Part shown: positions 7,115-7,138 of the stretch, in pieces
How positions within the stretch are numbered: the first letter of the stretch is position 1
Layout of the letters: each line of letters starts with the position of its first letter
Source: Neptuniibacter sp.
GTDB taxonomy: Bacteria > Pseudomonadota > Gammaproteobacteria > Pseudomonadales > Balneatricaceae
DNA: 7,138 bases
Assembly (NCBI GenBank): GCA_030149405.1
Contig: JASBRM010000170.1
Coordinates: 1-7,138, forward strand
Reading direction: 5' to 3'
Program-made: the position numbers and the translations under genes
The notes under the pieces: model-generated
The model's input: only the letters and a program-made list of their open reading frames with translations
The model's database searches: none
Told to the model about the DNA's origin: nothing

Positions 7115-7138
7115 AACAAAAAGAGCAGCCGAAGCTGC
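7115..7138 (-). terminator. Intrinsic terminator of a minus-strand gene beyond the right edge
   Basis: On the minus strand GCAGC-TTCG-GCTGC (7138-7125) forms a stem with a stable UUCG tetraloop, followed by TCTTTTTG. The stem may continue outside the window. It should insulate the DUF2889 operon from transcription of its upstream neighbour, which must run in the same direction. Confidence 0.7.

Noticed and set aside
1..7138. Defence system, CRISPR array, mobile element or phage gene
   Set aside because: No repeat-spacer pattern, transposase, integrase, toxin-antitoxin pair or nuclease/ATPase set is visible in any frame I read.

Overview
The window looks like a stretch of ordinary chromosome from a marine-type gammaproteobacterium with moderate GC content. 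The pointers are the large multi-domain chemoreceptor, the DUF2889/isochorismatase pair, and export-type signal peptides on two genes. The lineage is an inference from gene style, not from a marker gene. I see no tRNA, rRNA, CRISPR array, insertion sequence or prophage gene.

Layout, left to right. (1) Positions 1-947, plus strand: the 3' part of an exported metallo-beta-lactamase-fold protein whose main metal-binding HxHxDH motif is replaced by N-x-Q-x-H-A, although the later metal ligands remain. (2) Positions 948-1071: a short gap holding two nested long inverted repeats that run into the start codon of the next gene. (3) Positions 1072-2211, plus: a GTG-started, exported, probably zinc-dependent peptidase (HELGH plus ExxAD) with a Sel1-like helical-repeat tail. 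(4) Positions 2232-5033, minus: a 933-residue methyl-accepting chemotaxis protein with a periplasmic Cache-type sensor, a HAMP-like linker, PAS, further HAMP-like segments and the signalling domain. It converges on gene 3, and a 12-bp inverted repeat lies at the junction. (5) Positions 5034-5391: a 358-bp divergent intergenic region. (6) Positions 5392-5775, plus: a small single-domain rhodanese. (7) A GC-rich hairpin that probably serves as a two-way terminator. (8) Positions 5857-7022, minus: a two-gene operon of a DUF2889 protein followed, 17 nt later, by an isochorismatase-family cysteine hydrolase. (9) The right edge carries a UUCG-loop terminator of a minus-strand gene lying beyond the window.

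The genes do not form one obvious pathway. The best-supported functional unit is the DUF2889-isochorismatase operon. The exported MBL-fold protein and the exported peptidase face the same way and may be co-transcribed through the structured gap. No complete new multi-gene system is visible. The points most worth a second look are the altered active site of the MBL-fold protein, the nested inverted repeats covering the start of the peptidase gene, and the peptidase itself.
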